From the NCBI RefSeq assembly GCF_007828215.1, contig NZ_VIUE01000009.1:1-64000 (forward strand): 64,000 nt of DNA, given 5' to 3'. Within the stretch, counting starts at the first letter, position 1; each line of letters opens with the position of its first letter. Positions 1-9,325 of the stretch are shown here, one piece after another. Made by a program: the position numbers and the translations under genes. The notes under the pieces are model-generated. The model searched no databases, was not told the DNA's origin, and saw only the letters and a list, made by a program, of their open reading frames with translations. This DNA is from Pseudomonas sp. SJZ074 (lineage in GTDB: Bacteria; Pseudomonadota; Gammaproteobacteria; Pseudomonadales; Pseudomonadaceae).

Positions 1-227
1 TGGGTGAAACCGGACTTGGCGTCGAGGATGAAACTCTGGGTCCATTCCTCGGCCTTGCCCTGGGCGTTGTTCGGGTTGGTGAAGTTGCGGTTGAAGTAGA
101 AGTTACGCAGGTTGAGATTGACCTTCGCATCTTCGACAAACCCCGACTCTGCGGCCAAGACAGGCAGGGCGGAACCGGCCAGGGCAACGGCGATGAGGCT
201 AGGGAACAAATGCTGTGTGGACTTCAT
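1..227 (-). CDS. OprD-family outer-membrane porin, 5' end only
   Basis: The start codon is at 227 and the gene runs off the left edge, so about 75 codons are visible. The N-terminus is a clear Sec signal peptide (MKSTQHLF, then a hydrophobic stretch ending near VLAAES). It is followed by a segment of the kind that opens OprD-type substrate-specific porins: FVEDAKVNLNLRNFYFNRNF, then an NPNNAQGKAEEWTQSFILDAKSGFT-like strand pair. OprD-type porins are 18-strand barrels that take up basic amino acids, carboxylates or aromatics. The substrate cannot be told from this fragment. A run of eight T (241-248) lies just upstream. Confidence 0.8.
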   Translation of the reverse strand, partial: MKSTQHLFPSLIAVALAGSALPVLAAESGFVEDAKVNLNLRNFYFNRNFTNPNNAQGKAEEWTQSFILDAKSGFT

Positions 228-761
228 GGGCGTGTCTCTGTTTTTTTTATGGACGAGAAGAACCGCTGCCGCAAACCTGGGTTGCAGACGAAACGGTGGA
301 ACCAACGGGTAGATGGCTGAGGATCAGCCGGGCGAGGCGGGGCGTGTGGTCATGGCGAGGAACCTGTCGTTCTTGTTGTGTGCGAGGGATGGTGAAGGGC
401 AGGCCGGGATCGCTTCAATTGGCGATTATCGGTTTTGGGCGATTATCGAACGGCAAAAACACCTGAGCTCAACCCAAAAAAACTGTGGGAGCGAGCCTGC
501 TCGCGATAGCGGCGTGTCAGACAACACAGCTGTGCCTGGTCCTCCGCTATCGCGAGCAGGCTCGCTCCCACAGGGCTCGTGGACGGTCTGACAGACGCGT
601 CGATTTTTCCGACAAGCTTTTAAGGTTGTCGCTCGGAAGCCGTGCCTCTAGCCTTTTTGTGTCGCTGCCCATTCAGCGACCGGGACTGCAAGCCCGCCGA
701 ATTTGTTAGGCGCCAGTGCCGGACTATACGTCTCGGCTCCAATTGAAACAGGAGCTCCGTT
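228..761. other. Intergenic region with REP pair and structured leader
   Basis: There is no convincing gene in these 534 bases. The left end holds the porin promoter region (T-run at 241-248), the middle holds a REP inverted pair (484-571), and the right end (about 655-760) is a structured leader in front of the DUF6124-like gene. Confidence 0.6.
484..571. repeat. REP inverted pair (BIME-like)
   Basis: Two inverted copies of the Pseudomonas REP arm (TGTGGGAGCGAGCCTGCTCG and its complement) are separated by about 40 bases. Such pairs fold into a long hairpin, and they recur at 14455, 43031 and elsewhere in this window. Confidence 0.9.
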
Positions 762-1111
762 ATGAACAAACATCAAACCTCTTCGCCAGATGGAGGCGCT
801 TTCCCCTACAACGACCCCGATCCAGACAAACTCCAAGAGGCAGCAGACCGAGCACTCGATTTCCATCTTGGCACCCACCCTGATCCCAAGCCCAAAACCT
901 CAACTCAAGTTTTCACCGTCATCGATACCCTCGACACCGAGTCTCTGCTGGCGAATCTCAGCGAAACCCTGGCCTCGGCCAATGCCATGTCAATGATCTG
1001 GCGTTCGATCTGGAAGGCTCGCGGCGGCATGTCGCATTGGGCGTGGCGCAGATGGTTGAATTGAGTGAGCTATTGGCTAATCGTGCGTTGGATATCGTCG
1101 ACCCGCGTTAG
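762..1111 (+). pseudogene. DUF6124-like small protein gene, frameshifted
   Basis: Translation from ATG 762 gives MNKHQTSSPDGGAFPYNDPD, then a region like the short Pseudomonas DUF6124 proteins (DPDKLQEAADRALDFHL ... TESLLANLSETLASANAM). After codon 76 the frame becomes meaningless (SMIWRSIWKARGG) and stops at 1064. Reading one base shifted from about position 992 restores the expected family ending: NDLAFDLEGSRRHVALGVAQ, then MVELSELLANRALDIVDPR, with stop TAG at 1109-1111. A one-base deletion near 990-991 explains this. The intact protein would be about 116 residues and cytoplasmic, of unknown function. A base-call error is as likely as a real mutation. Confidence 0.75.
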
Positions 1112-1137
1112 CCAAGTGGGGCTATCCCCCAGCTGGG

Positions 1138-1168
1138 CTGTGGGAGCAAAGCTTGCTCGCGATGACAG
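1138..1168. repeat. Single REP copy
   Basis: A lone REP arm (TGTGGGAGCAAAGCTTGCTC) with a slightly diverged core. It has no inverted partner within 100 bases. Confidence 0.7.
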
Positions 1169-1189
1169 TACTTCAGTTGATCACGCGCT

Positions 1190-1490
1190 TTTGCTTTTGC
1201 TTTTGATCTTGAATGCCCCATTAACCACGCTGGCCGAACGCAGGCATTGCGCAGTGGGCATCCCGGCATGGATGCCGGGATAGCCGCGCTGGGCCATGGA
1301 TGGCCCTTCGCGGCGGGCCCACGGAGCAATGCCGGAGTGAGGGCACACCGAGCGTAGGCGAGGTGCCGAGTGGTGGGGCCAGCGTTCTTTGCTTACTTTC
1401 TTTGGCGTTTGAAAGAAAGTAAGTCGCCGTCAGGGCGAAACCCTAAGTGGCCGTTACCGCAGTAATGGATATGTACTCAGTAAACAACCC
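1190..1490. repeat. Dispersed intergenic element of Pseudomonas (about 0.3 kb)
   Basis: The segment contains a perfect hairpin (ATCCCGGCATGGATGCCGGGAT, 1259-1280), a GGGCCATGGATGGCCC hairpin (about 1291-1306), and an arm pair CTTACTTTCTTTGGCG / GAAAGAAAGTAAG (about 1391-1422). It ends with a stretch reading GGCCGTTACCGCAGTAATGG then ATATGTACTC. From memory, very similar blocks recur in intergenic regions of many fluorescent pseudomonads. No long open frame is convincing. The boundaries are approximate. Confidence 0.5.
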
Positions 1491-1511
1491 CCCCGGCCGC
1501 CTGTCAGGCCA

Positions 1512-1586
1512 CCATCGCGAGCAAGCTCGCTCCCACAGGAGAATGACCATGTCGCCTTCTTCGCGGGCAAGCCTTGCTCCCACACA
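1512..1586. repeat. Two REP copies in the same orientation
   Basis: Two REP arms (CATCGCGAGCAAGCTCGCTC at about 1512 and CTTCGCGGGCAAGCCTTGCT at about 1560) lie head to tail. Together with 1138-1168 they make this gap a small REP cluster downstream of the efflux operon. Confidence 0.7.
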
Positions 1587-1601
1587 ACTCTGTAGAACCC
1601 A

Positions 1602-1627
1602 AACAAAAAGCCCACCTCTCGGTGGGC
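1602..1627 (-). terminator. Terminator of ttgABC
   Basis: The hairpin GCCCACC-TCTC-GGTGGGC (1610-1627) is followed on the minus strand by a T-rich tract (TTTTTGTTT, 1601-1609). It lies 28 bases past the ttgC stop, a good intrinsic terminator for the operon. Confidence 0.85.
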
Positions 1628-1654
1628 TTCGTGTTTCAGCGTTCAAGCATCAAG

Positions 1655-3112
1655 TCAGAACAATTTCATCTTCGGCGCTTCTTCCTTCACCGGCTCGTTC
1701 TTGCCCGTCTCGGCATTCCAGCCACCACCCAGCGCCTTGTACAGGTTGACCTCGCTGGTCAATTGCGCGAGGCGGTCGGTGATCAGCGACTGTTGAGCGC
1801 TGAACAGCTGGCGTTGGGCGTCGAGGAAGGTCAGGTTGCTGTCGACACCAATGCGATAGCGACGCTCGGCCAGGCGGTAGTAATCCTGGTTGGCGGCGAC
1901 GAAATCGGTCTGGGCCTGCAACTGCTCGTTGTAGGTCTGGCGCGCGGCCAGGCCGTCGGAGACTTCCTGGAATGCCGTCTGGATCGACTTCTCGTACTGA
2001 GCGACGTTGATGTCTTTCTGAATCTTGGCGTAGTCCAGGCTCGCCCGCAGGCTGCCGGCGTTGAAGATCGGCAGGTTGATCTGCGGGGCGAAGGTCCAGG
2101 TGCCCGAGCCGCCCTTGAACAGGCCGGACAGGTCCGGGCTCAGCGTGCCGGCGTTGGCCGTCAGGCTGATGCTCGGGAAGAACGCGGCCCGCGCGGCGCC
2201 GATGTTGGCGTTGGCGGCCAGCAAGTTGTGTTCGGCCTGGAGAATGTCCGGACGACGTTGCAGCAAGTCCGACGGCAACCCGGCCGGCACTTCACTGAGC
2301 AGGTCGTTGCTCAGCGGTTGCGTGTTCAGGTTGGCCGGCAGGCCGGTGCCCAGCAGCAGGGTCAGGTTGTTTTCGTCCTGGGCTACCTGGCGGGTGTAGC
2401 GGGCCAGTTGCACACGGGCGTTTTCCACCGCCGTGCGCGCCTGGCTCAGGTCAAGCGCCGAGGCGACGCCGACATCGGCGCTGCGGGTGGTCAGCTTGAG
2501 GCTCTGCTCGTAGGTCCCCAGGGTTTCCTGGGTCAGCTTGAGCAGTTCCTTGTCGGCCTGCCAGGTCAGATAGGCGTTGGCGACGCTGGCCACCAGGCTG
2601 ATCTGGGTACTGCGGCGAGCTTCCTCAGTGGCGAAGTAGCTTTGCAGCGCTTGCTCGCTCAGGCTGCGAACCCGACCGAACAGGTCCAGTTCATAGGCAC
2701 TGATGCCCAGGGTGGCCGAGTAGGAGCTGCTGATGGCTGCTTGTCCGGTCTGCGAGGCCCGTGCCGGTACCCGCTGGCGGCTGCCGGAACCCGTGGCCGA
2801 GACCGCCGGGAACAGGTCCGCGCGCTGGATGTTGTACTGCGCGGCGTAGGCATCGATGTTCAGTGCCGCGACGCGCAGGTCGCGGTTGTTTTCCAGGGCA
2901 ACCTGGATCAACTGTTGCAGGGCCGGGTCATGGAAGAACTGCTTCCAGCCTTGTTCTGCGGCCGCCTGGCCGGCCGCCTTGGCCGGCTCGTAGGCAGGAC
3001 CTTGCGGGTATTGCGCCGCGACCGGTGCTTCGGGCCGCTGATAATCGGGGATCAGCGAGCAGCCGCTGAGCACGACGGCGGCGATGGTCAGAGAGAGTAA
3101 CGACTTGCTCAT
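1655..3112 (-). CDS. ttgC: Outer-membrane efflux channel lipoprotein (OprM/TtgC/EmhC type)
   Basis: This is the outer-membrane channel of the tripartite RND pump encoded here. The protein has 485 residues, the usual length for OprM/TolC-family lipoproteins. The N-terminus [20 protein letters not shown] carries a lipobox with Cys18 as the lipid anchor. Two OEP domains follow, with family segments such as [40 protein letters not shown] and [20 protein letters not shown]. The start overlaps the 3' end of ttgB by four bases (ATGA), so translation is probably coupled. It is the last gene of ttgABC and is followed by an intrinsic terminator. The exact name (mexAB-oprM, emhABC or ttgABC) depends on the species. 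Confidence 0.95.
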   Translation of the reverse strand: MSKSLLSLTIAAVVLSGCSLIPDYQRPEAPVAAQYPQGPAYEPAKAAGQAAAEQGWKQFFHDPALQQLIQVALENNRDLRVAALNIDAYAAQYNIQRADLFPAVSATGSGSRQRVPARASQTGQAAISSSYSATLGISAYELDLFGRVRSLSEQALQSYFATEEARRSTQISLVASVANAYLTWQADKELLKLTQETLGTYEQSLKLTTRSADVGVASALDLSQARTAVENARVQLARYTRQVAQDENNLTLLLGTGLPANLNTQPLSNDLLSEVPAGLPSDLLQRRPDILQAEHNLLAANANIGAARAAFFPSISLTANAGTLSPDLSGLFKGGSGTWTFAPQINLPIFNAGSLRASLDYAKIQKDINVAQYEKSIQTAFQEVSDGLAARQTYNEQLQAQTDFVAANQDYYRLAERRYRIGVDSNLTFLDAQRQLFSAQQSLITDRLAQLTSEVNLYKALGGGWNAETGKNEPVKEEAPKMKLF

Positions 3113-6100
3113 TGCCCAGCCTCTTTAATGGTTTCAGGGGTGTCGTCCTTTTTGCGACGACCTATCGACGAAACGGCCACGAAGAACAGCGGCACCCAGA
3201 AGATCGCCAGGACGGTGGCGGTGATCATCCCGCCGATCACCACGGTACCGATGGCATGTTGGCTACCCGAGCCGGCGCCTGTGGAAATTGCCAAGGGCAC
3301 CACGCCGAGGATAAACGCGAGCGAAGTCATGATGATCGGCCGCAGTCGCATCCGGCAAGCCTCGATGGCCGCCTCCTGCAGGCTCTTGCCTTGCTCGTGC
3401 AGTTCCTTGGCGAACTCGACGATCAGGATGGCGTTTTTCGCGACCAGGCCGATGGTGGTCAACAGACCGACCAGAAAGTACACGTCATTGGAAAGACCGC
3501 GCAAGCTGGTCGCCATCAACGCACCGATGATCCCCAGCGGCACCACGAGCACGATCGCAATCGGGATCGACCAGCTCTCATACAACGCCGCCAGGCAGAG
3601 GAACACCATCAGGATCGACAGCGCGAACAGCGCCGGCATCTGGGAGCCCGCCAGTCGTTCTTCATACGACAGGCCGGTCCAGGAAATACCGACACCGGCC
3701 GGCAGCTTCTTGGCGATGGCCTCGACTTCAGCCATGGCTTCACCGGTGGAGTAGCCCGGGGCCGGGGTGCCGAGCACTTCCATCGCTTCCACGCCGTTGT
3801 AACGGGACAGCTTCGGCGAGCCGTATATCCACTCGCCCTTGGCAAACGCGGTGAACGGCACCATGGTTCCCGCGCTGTTGCGCACGTACCATTTCTGCAG
3901 GTCTTCAGGGCTCATGCGAGCGCCTGCCTGTCCTTGGACATACACCTTCTTCACCCGACCACGGTCGATGAAGTCGTTGACGTAGCTACTGCCCAGGGCA
4001 ATCGACAGGGTGTTGTTAATATCCGAAATGGTCACGCCCAGGGCGCTGGCCTTCTCGTCATCGATTTCCAGTTGGTATTGCGGCTCGTCGTTCAGGCCGT
4101 TCGGACGCACCTGGGCCAGTACCTTGCTTTGGGACGCCATGCCCAGGAACTGGTTACGCGCTTCCATCAACTTCTGATGGCCGACGCCGGCACGGTCCTG
4201 CAGGAACACGTCGAAACCTGTGGCGTTACCCAGCTCCAACACCGCCGGAGGGGCAAAGGCGAACACCATGGCGTCGCGGAAGGTGAAGAAGTGTTGCTGG
4301 GCGCGGGCGGAGATCTTGAACACGCTGTTATCGGCGTTACGCTCTTCCCACGGCTTGAGCATGATGAAGGCCATGCCCGAGCTCTGGCCGCGGCCGGCGA
4401 AGTTGAAGCCGGTCACGGTGAACACCGAGGCCACGCCATCGCCTTCACCGCCATCCTTGCCTGGACGCAGCAGGTACTCACGCATCTTGTCCACCACCAC
4501 CTGGGTGCGCTGGGCGCTGGACCCGGCTGGCGTCTGGACCTGGGCAAACAGTACCCCCTGGTCTTCCTCGGGGAGGAAAGACGCCGGAATGCGCATGAAC
4601 AGCCAGATCATACCGACGACGATAATCAGATAGACCAGCAAGTACGGCGCTTTATGGCGCAGGATATTGCCGACACCCCGCTCGTAGCTCTGCACGCTGC
4701 GGTCGAAGTTGCGGTTGAACCAGCCGAAGAACCCACGCTTCTCCACGCCATGGTCACCCTTGGCAATGGGTTTGAGCATGGTCGCGCAGAGCGCCGGGGT
4801 GAAGATCAGCGCCACCAGTACCGACAGGGCCATGGCTGAGACGATGGTGATGGAGAACTGTTTATAGATCACACCGGTGGAACCGCCGAAAAACGCCATC
4901 GGCAGCAGTACCGCCGAAAGCACCAGGGCAATACCCACCAGCGCGCCCTGGATCTGGCCCATGGACTTTTTCGTTGCCTCTTTGGGCGACAGGCCTTCCT
5001 CGCTCATTACCCGTTCGACGTTTTCCACCACGACGATAGCGTCGTCCACCAGCAAGCCGATGGCGAGCACCATGCCGAACATGGTCAGGGTGTTGATGCT
5101 GAAACCGAACGCCGCGAGGATCCCGAACGTACCCAACAGCACAACCGGCACGGTCATCGTGGTGATGATGGTGGCGCGGAAGTTCTGCAGGAACAGGAAC
5201 ATCACCAGGAATACCAGCGCGACAGCTTCCACCAGGGTTTCCACCACGCCCTTGATCGACTCGCTCACCACTGGCGTAGTGTCGTAGGGGAACACGACTT
5301 CCATGCCTTGCGGGAAGAACGGCTTGAGGTCGTTGATGGTCTTGCGCAGGGCCTTGGCCGTGTCGAGGGCGTTGGCACCGTTGGCCAGTTTGACGGCCAG
5401 GCCCGAAGCCGGGGCGCCGTTGAACTGGGCACTGATGCTGTAGTTCTCGCCACCCAGGCCGACATCGGCGACGTCACCGACGCGCACTTGCGAGCCATCC
5501 GGGTTGACCTTGAGCAGAATCGCCTTGAACTGTTCAGCGGTCTGCAGGCGGGTCTTGCCGATGATGGTGGCGTTCAGTTGCTGGCCGGGCAGGGCAGGCA
5601 GGCCGCCGAGCTGGCCGGAGGACACCTGGACGTTCTGCGCGGCGATGGCGGTTTTGACGTCCACCGGGGTCAGGGCATAGTTGTTCAGCTTGGCCGGGTC
5701 GAGCCAGATCCGCATCGCGTACTGGGCGCCGAAGACCTGGAAGTCACCGACACCGGCCGTGCGCGAAATCGGGTCCTGCATGTTGGACACGATGTAGTTG
5801 GACAGGTCGTCCTTGGTCATGCTGCCATCGCGCGATACAACGCCGATCACCATCAGGAAGTTCTTCACTGACTTGGTCACGCGGATGCCCTGCTGCTGCA
5901 CTTCTTGCGGCAGCAACGGGGTGGCCAGGTTCAGCTTGTTCTGGACCTGGACCTGCGCGGTATCGGAGTTGGTACCCTGCTCGAAGGTCGCGGTGATGGT
6001 CATGCTGCCGTCGGAGTTACTTTCCGAGGACACATAACGCAGGTTGTCGATACCGTTGAGCTGCTGCTCGATCACCTGGACCACGGTGTCCTGCACGGTT

Positions 6101-6264
6101 TGCGCGGACGCACCCGGGTAGGTGACCTGGATCGCGATGGCCGGCGGTGCAATGCTTGGGTACTGGTTGATCGGCAACTTGAGGATCGATAGAGCCCCGA
6201 CCAGCATGATCACCAGGGCGATCACCCAGGCGAAGATCGGACGGTCGATAAAGAATTTCGACAT
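3109..6264 (-). CDS. ttgB: RND inner-membrane multidrug efflux transporter (MexB/TtgB/EmhB)
   Basis: Proton-driven drug exporter of the inner membrane. At 1051 residues it has the full length of the HAE1 family. The start [20 protein letters not shown] is the first transmembrane helix, and the TM4 proton-relay Asp pair is intact in [19 protein letters not shown]. Porter-domain and TM segments such as [20 protein letters not shown] and [20 protein letters not shown] are typical of MexB/AcrB. It sits between ttgA (3-base gap) and ttgC (4-base overlap) in one transcription unit. Expected substrates are antibiotics, aromatic solvents and plant phenolics, inferred from the P. putida TtgB and P. 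fluorescens EmhB relatives. Confidence 0.96.
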   Translation of the reverse strand: MSKFFIDRPIFAWVIALVIMLVGALSILKLPINQYPSIAPPAIAIQVTYPGASAQTVQDTVVQVIEQQLNGIDNLRYVSSESNSDGSMTITATFEQGTNSDTAQVQVQNKLNLATPLLPQEVQQQGIRVTKSVKNFLMVIGVVSRDGSMTKDDLSNYIVSNMQDPISRTAGVGDFQVFGAQYAMRIWLDPAKLNNYALTPVDVKTAIAAQNVQVSSGQLGGLPALPGQQLNATIIGKTRLQTAEQFKAILLKVNPDGSQVRVGDVADVGLGGENYSISAQFNGAPASGLAVKLANGANALDTAKALRKTINDLKPFFPQGMEVVFPYDTTPVVSESIKGVVETLVEAVALVFLVMFLFLQNFRATIITTMTVPVVLLGTFGILAAFGFSINTLTMFGMVLAIGLLVDDAIVVVENVERVMSEEGLSPKEATKKSMGQIQGALVGIALVLSAVLLPMAFFGGSTGVIYKQFSITIVSAMALSVLVALIFTPALCATMLKPIAKGDHGVEKRGFFGWFNRNFDRSVQSYERGVGNILRHKAPYLLVYLIIVVGMIWLFMRIPASFLPEEDQGVLFAQVQTPAGSSAQRTQVVVDKMREYLLRPGKDGGEGDGVASVFTVTGFNFAGRGQSSGMAFIMLKPWEERNADNSVFKISARAQQHFFTFRDAMVFAFAPPAVLELGNATGFDVFLQDRAGVGHQKLMEARNQFLGMASQSKVLAQVRPNGLNDEPQYQLEIDDEKASALGVTISDINNTLSIALGSSYVNDFIDRGRVKKVYVQGQAGARMSPEDLQKWYVRNSAGTMVPFTAFAKGEWIYGSPKLSRYNGVEAMEVLGTPAPGYSTGEAMAEVEAIAKKLPAGVGISWTGLSYEERLAGSQMPALFALSILMVFLCLAALYESWSIPIAIVLVVPLGIIGALMATSLRGLSNDVYFLVGLLTTIGLVAKNAILIVEFAKELHEQGKSLQEAAIEACRMRLRPIIMTSLAFILGVVPLAISTGAGSGSQHAIGTVVIGGMITATVLAIFWVPLFFVAVSSIGRRKKDDTPETIKEAGQ

Positions 6265-6267
6265 GGT

Positions 6268-7449
6268 TTACTCCCCTTTGCCGCCGGCTGCTTTGTCAGC
6301 TGCCTGAGCGGGGGCCGGGTTCTTGGTGGCTGCGTTGGTGCCCGCATTGCTGTTCACGTTGGTGGCTTCGGTGGCCTTGACTTCAACCCCAGGCCGCACG
6401 TACTGCAGGCCTTCGGTAATCAGGCGGTCGCCAGCCTTGAGCCCGTCTTCGATCAGCCATTGGCTGCCGACGGTGCGACTGGCCTTGAGCTGACGCAGTT
6501 CGACCTTGTTGTCCGGGCCTACCACCAAAGCGGTCGGCAAGCCCTTGAGGTCACGGGTCACGCCCTGCTGCGGCGCGAGAATCGCCGCGCTGTTCACACC
6601 GGCTTGCAATTGCGCGTGAACGAACATGCCCGGCAGGAGGGTGTGGTCCGGGTTGGGGAACACGGCCCGCAGGGTGACGGAGCCAGTGGTCTGATCGACC
6701 GACACTTCGGAAAACTCCAGCTTGCCGTCATGGGCATACTGGCTGCCGTCTTCCAGGGTCAGCTTGACCATGGCGGCATTGTCGCCAGCCTTCTGCAACC
6801 GTCCACTTTCCAGCTCACGGCGCAATTGCAGCAGTTCGACCGAGCTCTGCGTCACGTCGACATAGATCGGGTCCAACTGCTGGATAGTCGCCAGGGCGTC
6901 GGCCTGACCGTTGCTGACCAGCGCGCCCTCGGTGACCGAAGAACGGCCGATGCGACCGGAAATCGGCGCATAGACCTTGGTGTAGCGCACGTTGATCTGG
7001 GCGGTTTGCAGGTTGGCTTCCGATTCGAGGCGATTGGCCACGGCGGTGTCGTATTCCTGGCGGCTGACGGCCTGTTCATCCACCAACTGCTTGTAGCGAT
7101 CGGCGATGGATTTGGTTGACCGCAGGTTCGCTTCGGCACTCTTGAGGGTCGCTTCGTACACGGCCGGGTCGATCTGATACAGCTGCTGGCCGGCCTTGAC
7201 GTCGGCGCCTTCCTTGAACAGACGCTTGAGGATGATGCCGTTGACCTGTGGACGGACTTCCGCGACACGGAACGCGCTGGTTCGGCCGGGCAATTCGGAC
7301 GTCAAGGTGAAAGGCTGGGTTTTGAGGGTTACGACGCCGACCTGAGGGGGTGGTGCGGCGGGGGCCGCCTCTTCCTTTTTGCATCCGCTGAGCAGTGATG
7401 CCAGGGCGATGGCGGTAACCAGAGCGGTAACAGCTAGCTTGAATTGCAT
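6268..7449 (-). CDS. ttgA: Periplasmic adaptor of RND pump (MexA/TtgA/EmhA)
   Basis: Membrane-fusion protein linking TtgB to TtgC. It has 393 residues with a lipobox ending at Cys23 (LASLLSGCKKEE). The beta-barrel and lipoyl halves are visible (VAEVRPQVNGIILKRLFKEG then ADVKAGQQLYQIDP), followed by a coiled-coil hairpin (about residues 95-160) and the returning half-motif VYAPISGRIGRSSVTEGALV. The C-terminus is Ala/Asn/Lys-rich low complexity, common in this family. It is the first gene of the operon. Its upstream region contains the TtgR operator shared with the divergent repressor gene. Confidence 0.95.
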   Translation of the reverse strand: MQFKLAVTALVTAIALASLLSGCKKEEAAPAAPPPQVGVVTLKTQPFTLTSELPGRTSAFRVAEVRPQVNGIILKRLFKEGADVKAGQQLYQIDPAVYEATLKSAEANLRSTKSIADRYKQLVDEQAVSRQEYDTAVANRLESEANLQTAQINVRYTKVYAPISGRIGRSSVTEGALVSNGQADALATIQQLDPIYVDVTQSSVELLQLRRELESGRLQKAGDNAAMVKLTLEDGSQYAHDGKLEFSEVSVDQTTGSVTLRAVFPNPDHTLLPGMFVHAQLQAGVNSAAILAPQQGVTRDLKGLPTALVVGPDNKVELRQLKASRTVGSQWLIEDGLKAGDRLITEGLQYVRPGVEVKATEATNVNSNAGTNAATKNPAPAQAADKAAGGKGE

Positions 7450-7529
7450 GGAAATCCTCGGGTCAGGCGCGCAATAGGCGCACTCGAAAGGTGGAAAGTT
7501 AGAAAGGTGTCATTTTCAATTAGTAGGTT

Positions 7530-7566
7530 GCTAAGAAATATACTTACGTACATGGTTGTTTGTAAA
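7530..7566. promoter_or_regulatory. TtgR operator in the ttgA-ttgR intergenic region
   Basis: Read on the minus strand this segment is TTTACAAACAACCATGTACG followed by TAAGTATATTTCTTAGC. It matches, as I remember it, the pseudo-palindromic TtgR operator of P. putida with only a few changes. It lies 81 bases upstream of the ttgA start and 142 bases upstream of the ttgR start, so it can repress both divergent promoters. Confidence 0.75.
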
Positions 7567-7707
7567 CAGCCAGATTGCGTACCATCCAACTTTACAAAAG
7601 CCTGACAAAGGCCCTGTTGACCGAAGGTTCGCTCTATGAGAGGGCGCTCGATTCGCTCAACTGACCTTACGCATTGCTCATGCATCCTGATTGAGGTGTT
7701 TACTGCC

Positions 7708-8340
7708 ATGGTTCGTCGTACCAAAGAGGAAGCTCTGGAGACTCGCAGCCAGATACTCGAAGCGGCCGAAAAAGCCTTTTTCGAGCGTGGCGTGGCGCGC
7801 ACGACGCTGGCCGACATTGCGACCCTGGCCGGTGTGACGCGCGGAGCGATCTATTGGCATTTCAGCAACAAGGCGGATCTGCTCCAGGCCATGCTCGACA
7901 CCTTGCACGAGCCGCTCGATGAACTGGCCCGCGCCAGTGAAAACGAAGAGGAGCCGGACCCGTTGGGCTGCGTCCGGAAGCTGTTGGTGCGGTTGTTCCA
8001 ACAGGTGGCCCTGGACCCGAAAACCCGACGCATCAATGAGATTCTTTTCCATAAGTGCGAGTTCACCGATGAGATGTGCGATTTGCGCCAGCAGCGGCGC
8101 GAAGTCAGCCTCGACTGCAATGTGCGCATCGCGTTGTCGTTGCGCAATGCAATGAAGCGTGGACAGTTGCCGGATGATATGGACCCGGAAAGGGCGGCGG
8201 TTGCCCTCCATGCCTACATCGATGGCATCCTCTACCAATGGTTGTTGGTCCCCGACAGCTTCGCCCTGGCTGGTGAAGCCGAGCGCTGGGTGGACATCGG
8301 GCTGGATATGCTGCGCCTGAGCCCCAACCTGCGCAAATGA
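7708..8340 (+). CDS. ttgR: TetR-family repressor of the efflux operon (TtgR/EmhR)
   Basis: A 210-residue TetR-family regulator. The N-terminal helix-turn-helix region is [20 protein letters not shown] then [11 protein letters not shown] (about residues 29-60). The remainder is the helical ligand-binding domain ([39 protein letters not shown]). I chose ATG 7708 because family members begin MVRRTKEEA. The frame also reads upstream to 7636, but that extension lacks family similarity. It is transcribed away from ttgABC with the operator in between, the arrangement of ttgR in P. putida. Ligands such as flavonoids or antibiotics would release it, by analogy. Confidence 0.92.
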   Translation: MVRRTKEEALETRSQILEAAEKAFFERGVARTTLADIATLAGVTRGAIYWHFSNKADLLQAMLDTLHEPLDELARASENEEEPDPLGCVRKLLVRLFQQVALDPKTRRINEILFHKCEFTDEMCDLRQQRREVSLDCNVRIALSLRNAMKRGQLPDDMDPERAAVALHAYIDGILYQWLLVPDSFALAGEAERWVDIGLDMLRLSPNLRK

Positions 8341-8387
8341 AACAAAATGCGTAATTGCGTCGATATGTGTCAATAGCTGACGACCAA

Positions 8388-8424
8388 TACCCCGACGGAC
8401 TTCAAGCCCGGCGGGGTACTTTAT
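8388..8424 (+). terminator. Probable terminator after ttgR
   Basis: The stem TACCCC ... GGGGTA (8388-8418) encloses a further CGGGCTT-type inner pairing and is followed by CTTTATAG. The T-tract is short, so efficiency is uncertain. Confidence 0.55.
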
Positions 8425-8478
8425 AGATGAACCGTTGGCACATTGACAACGCGCGCGTCGCTTTCGTGTGTCTACGGC

Positions 8479-8985
8479 CTATTCGACAATCAGGCGAACA
8501 GTGTAGTTGAAGGGCGGCTCGAGCATCTTTTGCGAGATTTCAGTCCTGCACGTGTATTTGCCATCGCCAGTGTAGTTTGATCGACTGTTCCAGGCCGGCT
8601 GGTAACGGGGTTCCAGGGCGCCAAAGACGATTGGGGCTTGGAATCGGGTTTGCATCTGGCATTCGAAGTCGTAATTGTTCAGCGCATAAGAAATAACGAG
8701 TTCAATAGGTTTGACTTTCTTCAGTGTGGGCTGCCAACCCGCTGTGGGATAGGTGTAACTCCTTTGATGGACGAAATGAATATTGCGAATGGACTTGGGC
8801 GATACGTCATAAGCGTTCGAGGAAAAGTCCGCAGGCTGTGGCGGATCGGTCAGCAGGTTGGTCATGCTCAACGTACCGTTGGTATTGTTTGTAATCTCTA
8901 CGGTGATGCCGGTGTTGGCCATGCTGTTGGCAACCATAGCGGGCCCCAGTACCAGGGCAAGGATGAAACTTTTCAGAATATTCAT
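8479..8985 (-). CDS. Unrecognised small secreted protein
   Basis: I do not recognise this family. The chosen start (8985) gives 168 residues beginning MNILKSFILALVLGPAMVAN, a signal peptide with likely cleavage after SMA. The start is preceded by a GAGAG element at Shine-Dalgarno distance; an in-frame ATG 48 bases upstream lacks one. The mature part is Asn/Thr/Tyr-rich and looks beta-stranded (ITVEITNNTNGTLSMTNLLT, KYTCRTEISQKMLEPPFNYT). It has two Cys (in FECQMQ and YTCRTE) that could form a disulfide. Codon use and base composition are less GC-rich than neighbouring genes, and it is flanked by AT-rich sequence, so it may be an accessory gene. It lies alone. Confidence 0.7.
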   Translation of the reverse strand: MNILKSFILALVLGPAMVANSMANTGITVEITNNTNGTLSMTNLLTDPPQPADFSSNAYDVSPKSIRNIHFVHQRSYTYPTAGWQPTLKKVKPIELVISYALNNYDFECQMQTRFQAPIVFGALEPRYQPAWNSRSNYTGDGKYTCRTEISQKMLEPPFNYTVRLIVE

Positions 8986-9270
8986 GGTTATGCGTCTCTC
9001 ATAAATGCAAGGCTCGCTGAAGCTTGCATACATTGTGGGTATGTTGCTGTGTTTGATTGGATGGTGTTGTTTTGCCGAGCTTTACTTGTCAGTGTGTTGA
9101 ATCATTGTTGGAAATGAATGTATAAGCGTCAATCCTTTGAGTGGGTGAAGTGTCGTTCCGGTTTTATTATTAGCGTTGTTCAATGTATGAATCCACCGTG
9201 GATAAGTTTCGTCTTGTTATTCGATATTTCTGCTCTGGATAATTGACGCGGATTTAAAGTTTGCAGGCAT
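8986..9270. other. AT-rich intergenic region
   Basis: About 285 bases, clearly AT-richer than the surroundings. It would hold the promoter of the secreted-protein gene. I see no RNA gene, repeat or conserved ORF. Confidence 0.5.
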
Positions 9271-9271
9271 G

Positions 9272-9304
9272 AAAAAGCCCCGGCTCTTTCGAGTCAGGGC
9301 TTTT
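9272..9304. terminator. Terminator downstream of xenB (bidirectional)
   Basis: The imperfect stem AAAAGCCCCGGCTC / GAGTCAGGGCTTTT has A-tracts on one side and T-tracts on the other, so it can stop transcription in both directions. It lies 22 bases past the xenB stop. Confidence 0.8.
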
Positions 9305-9325
9305 CAGTTGACCTGAGTTACATGC

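Noticed and set aside
3112..4839. 575-codon open frame opposite ttgB
   Set aside because: Antisense to the RND transporter, with low-complexity His/Gln/Arg content.
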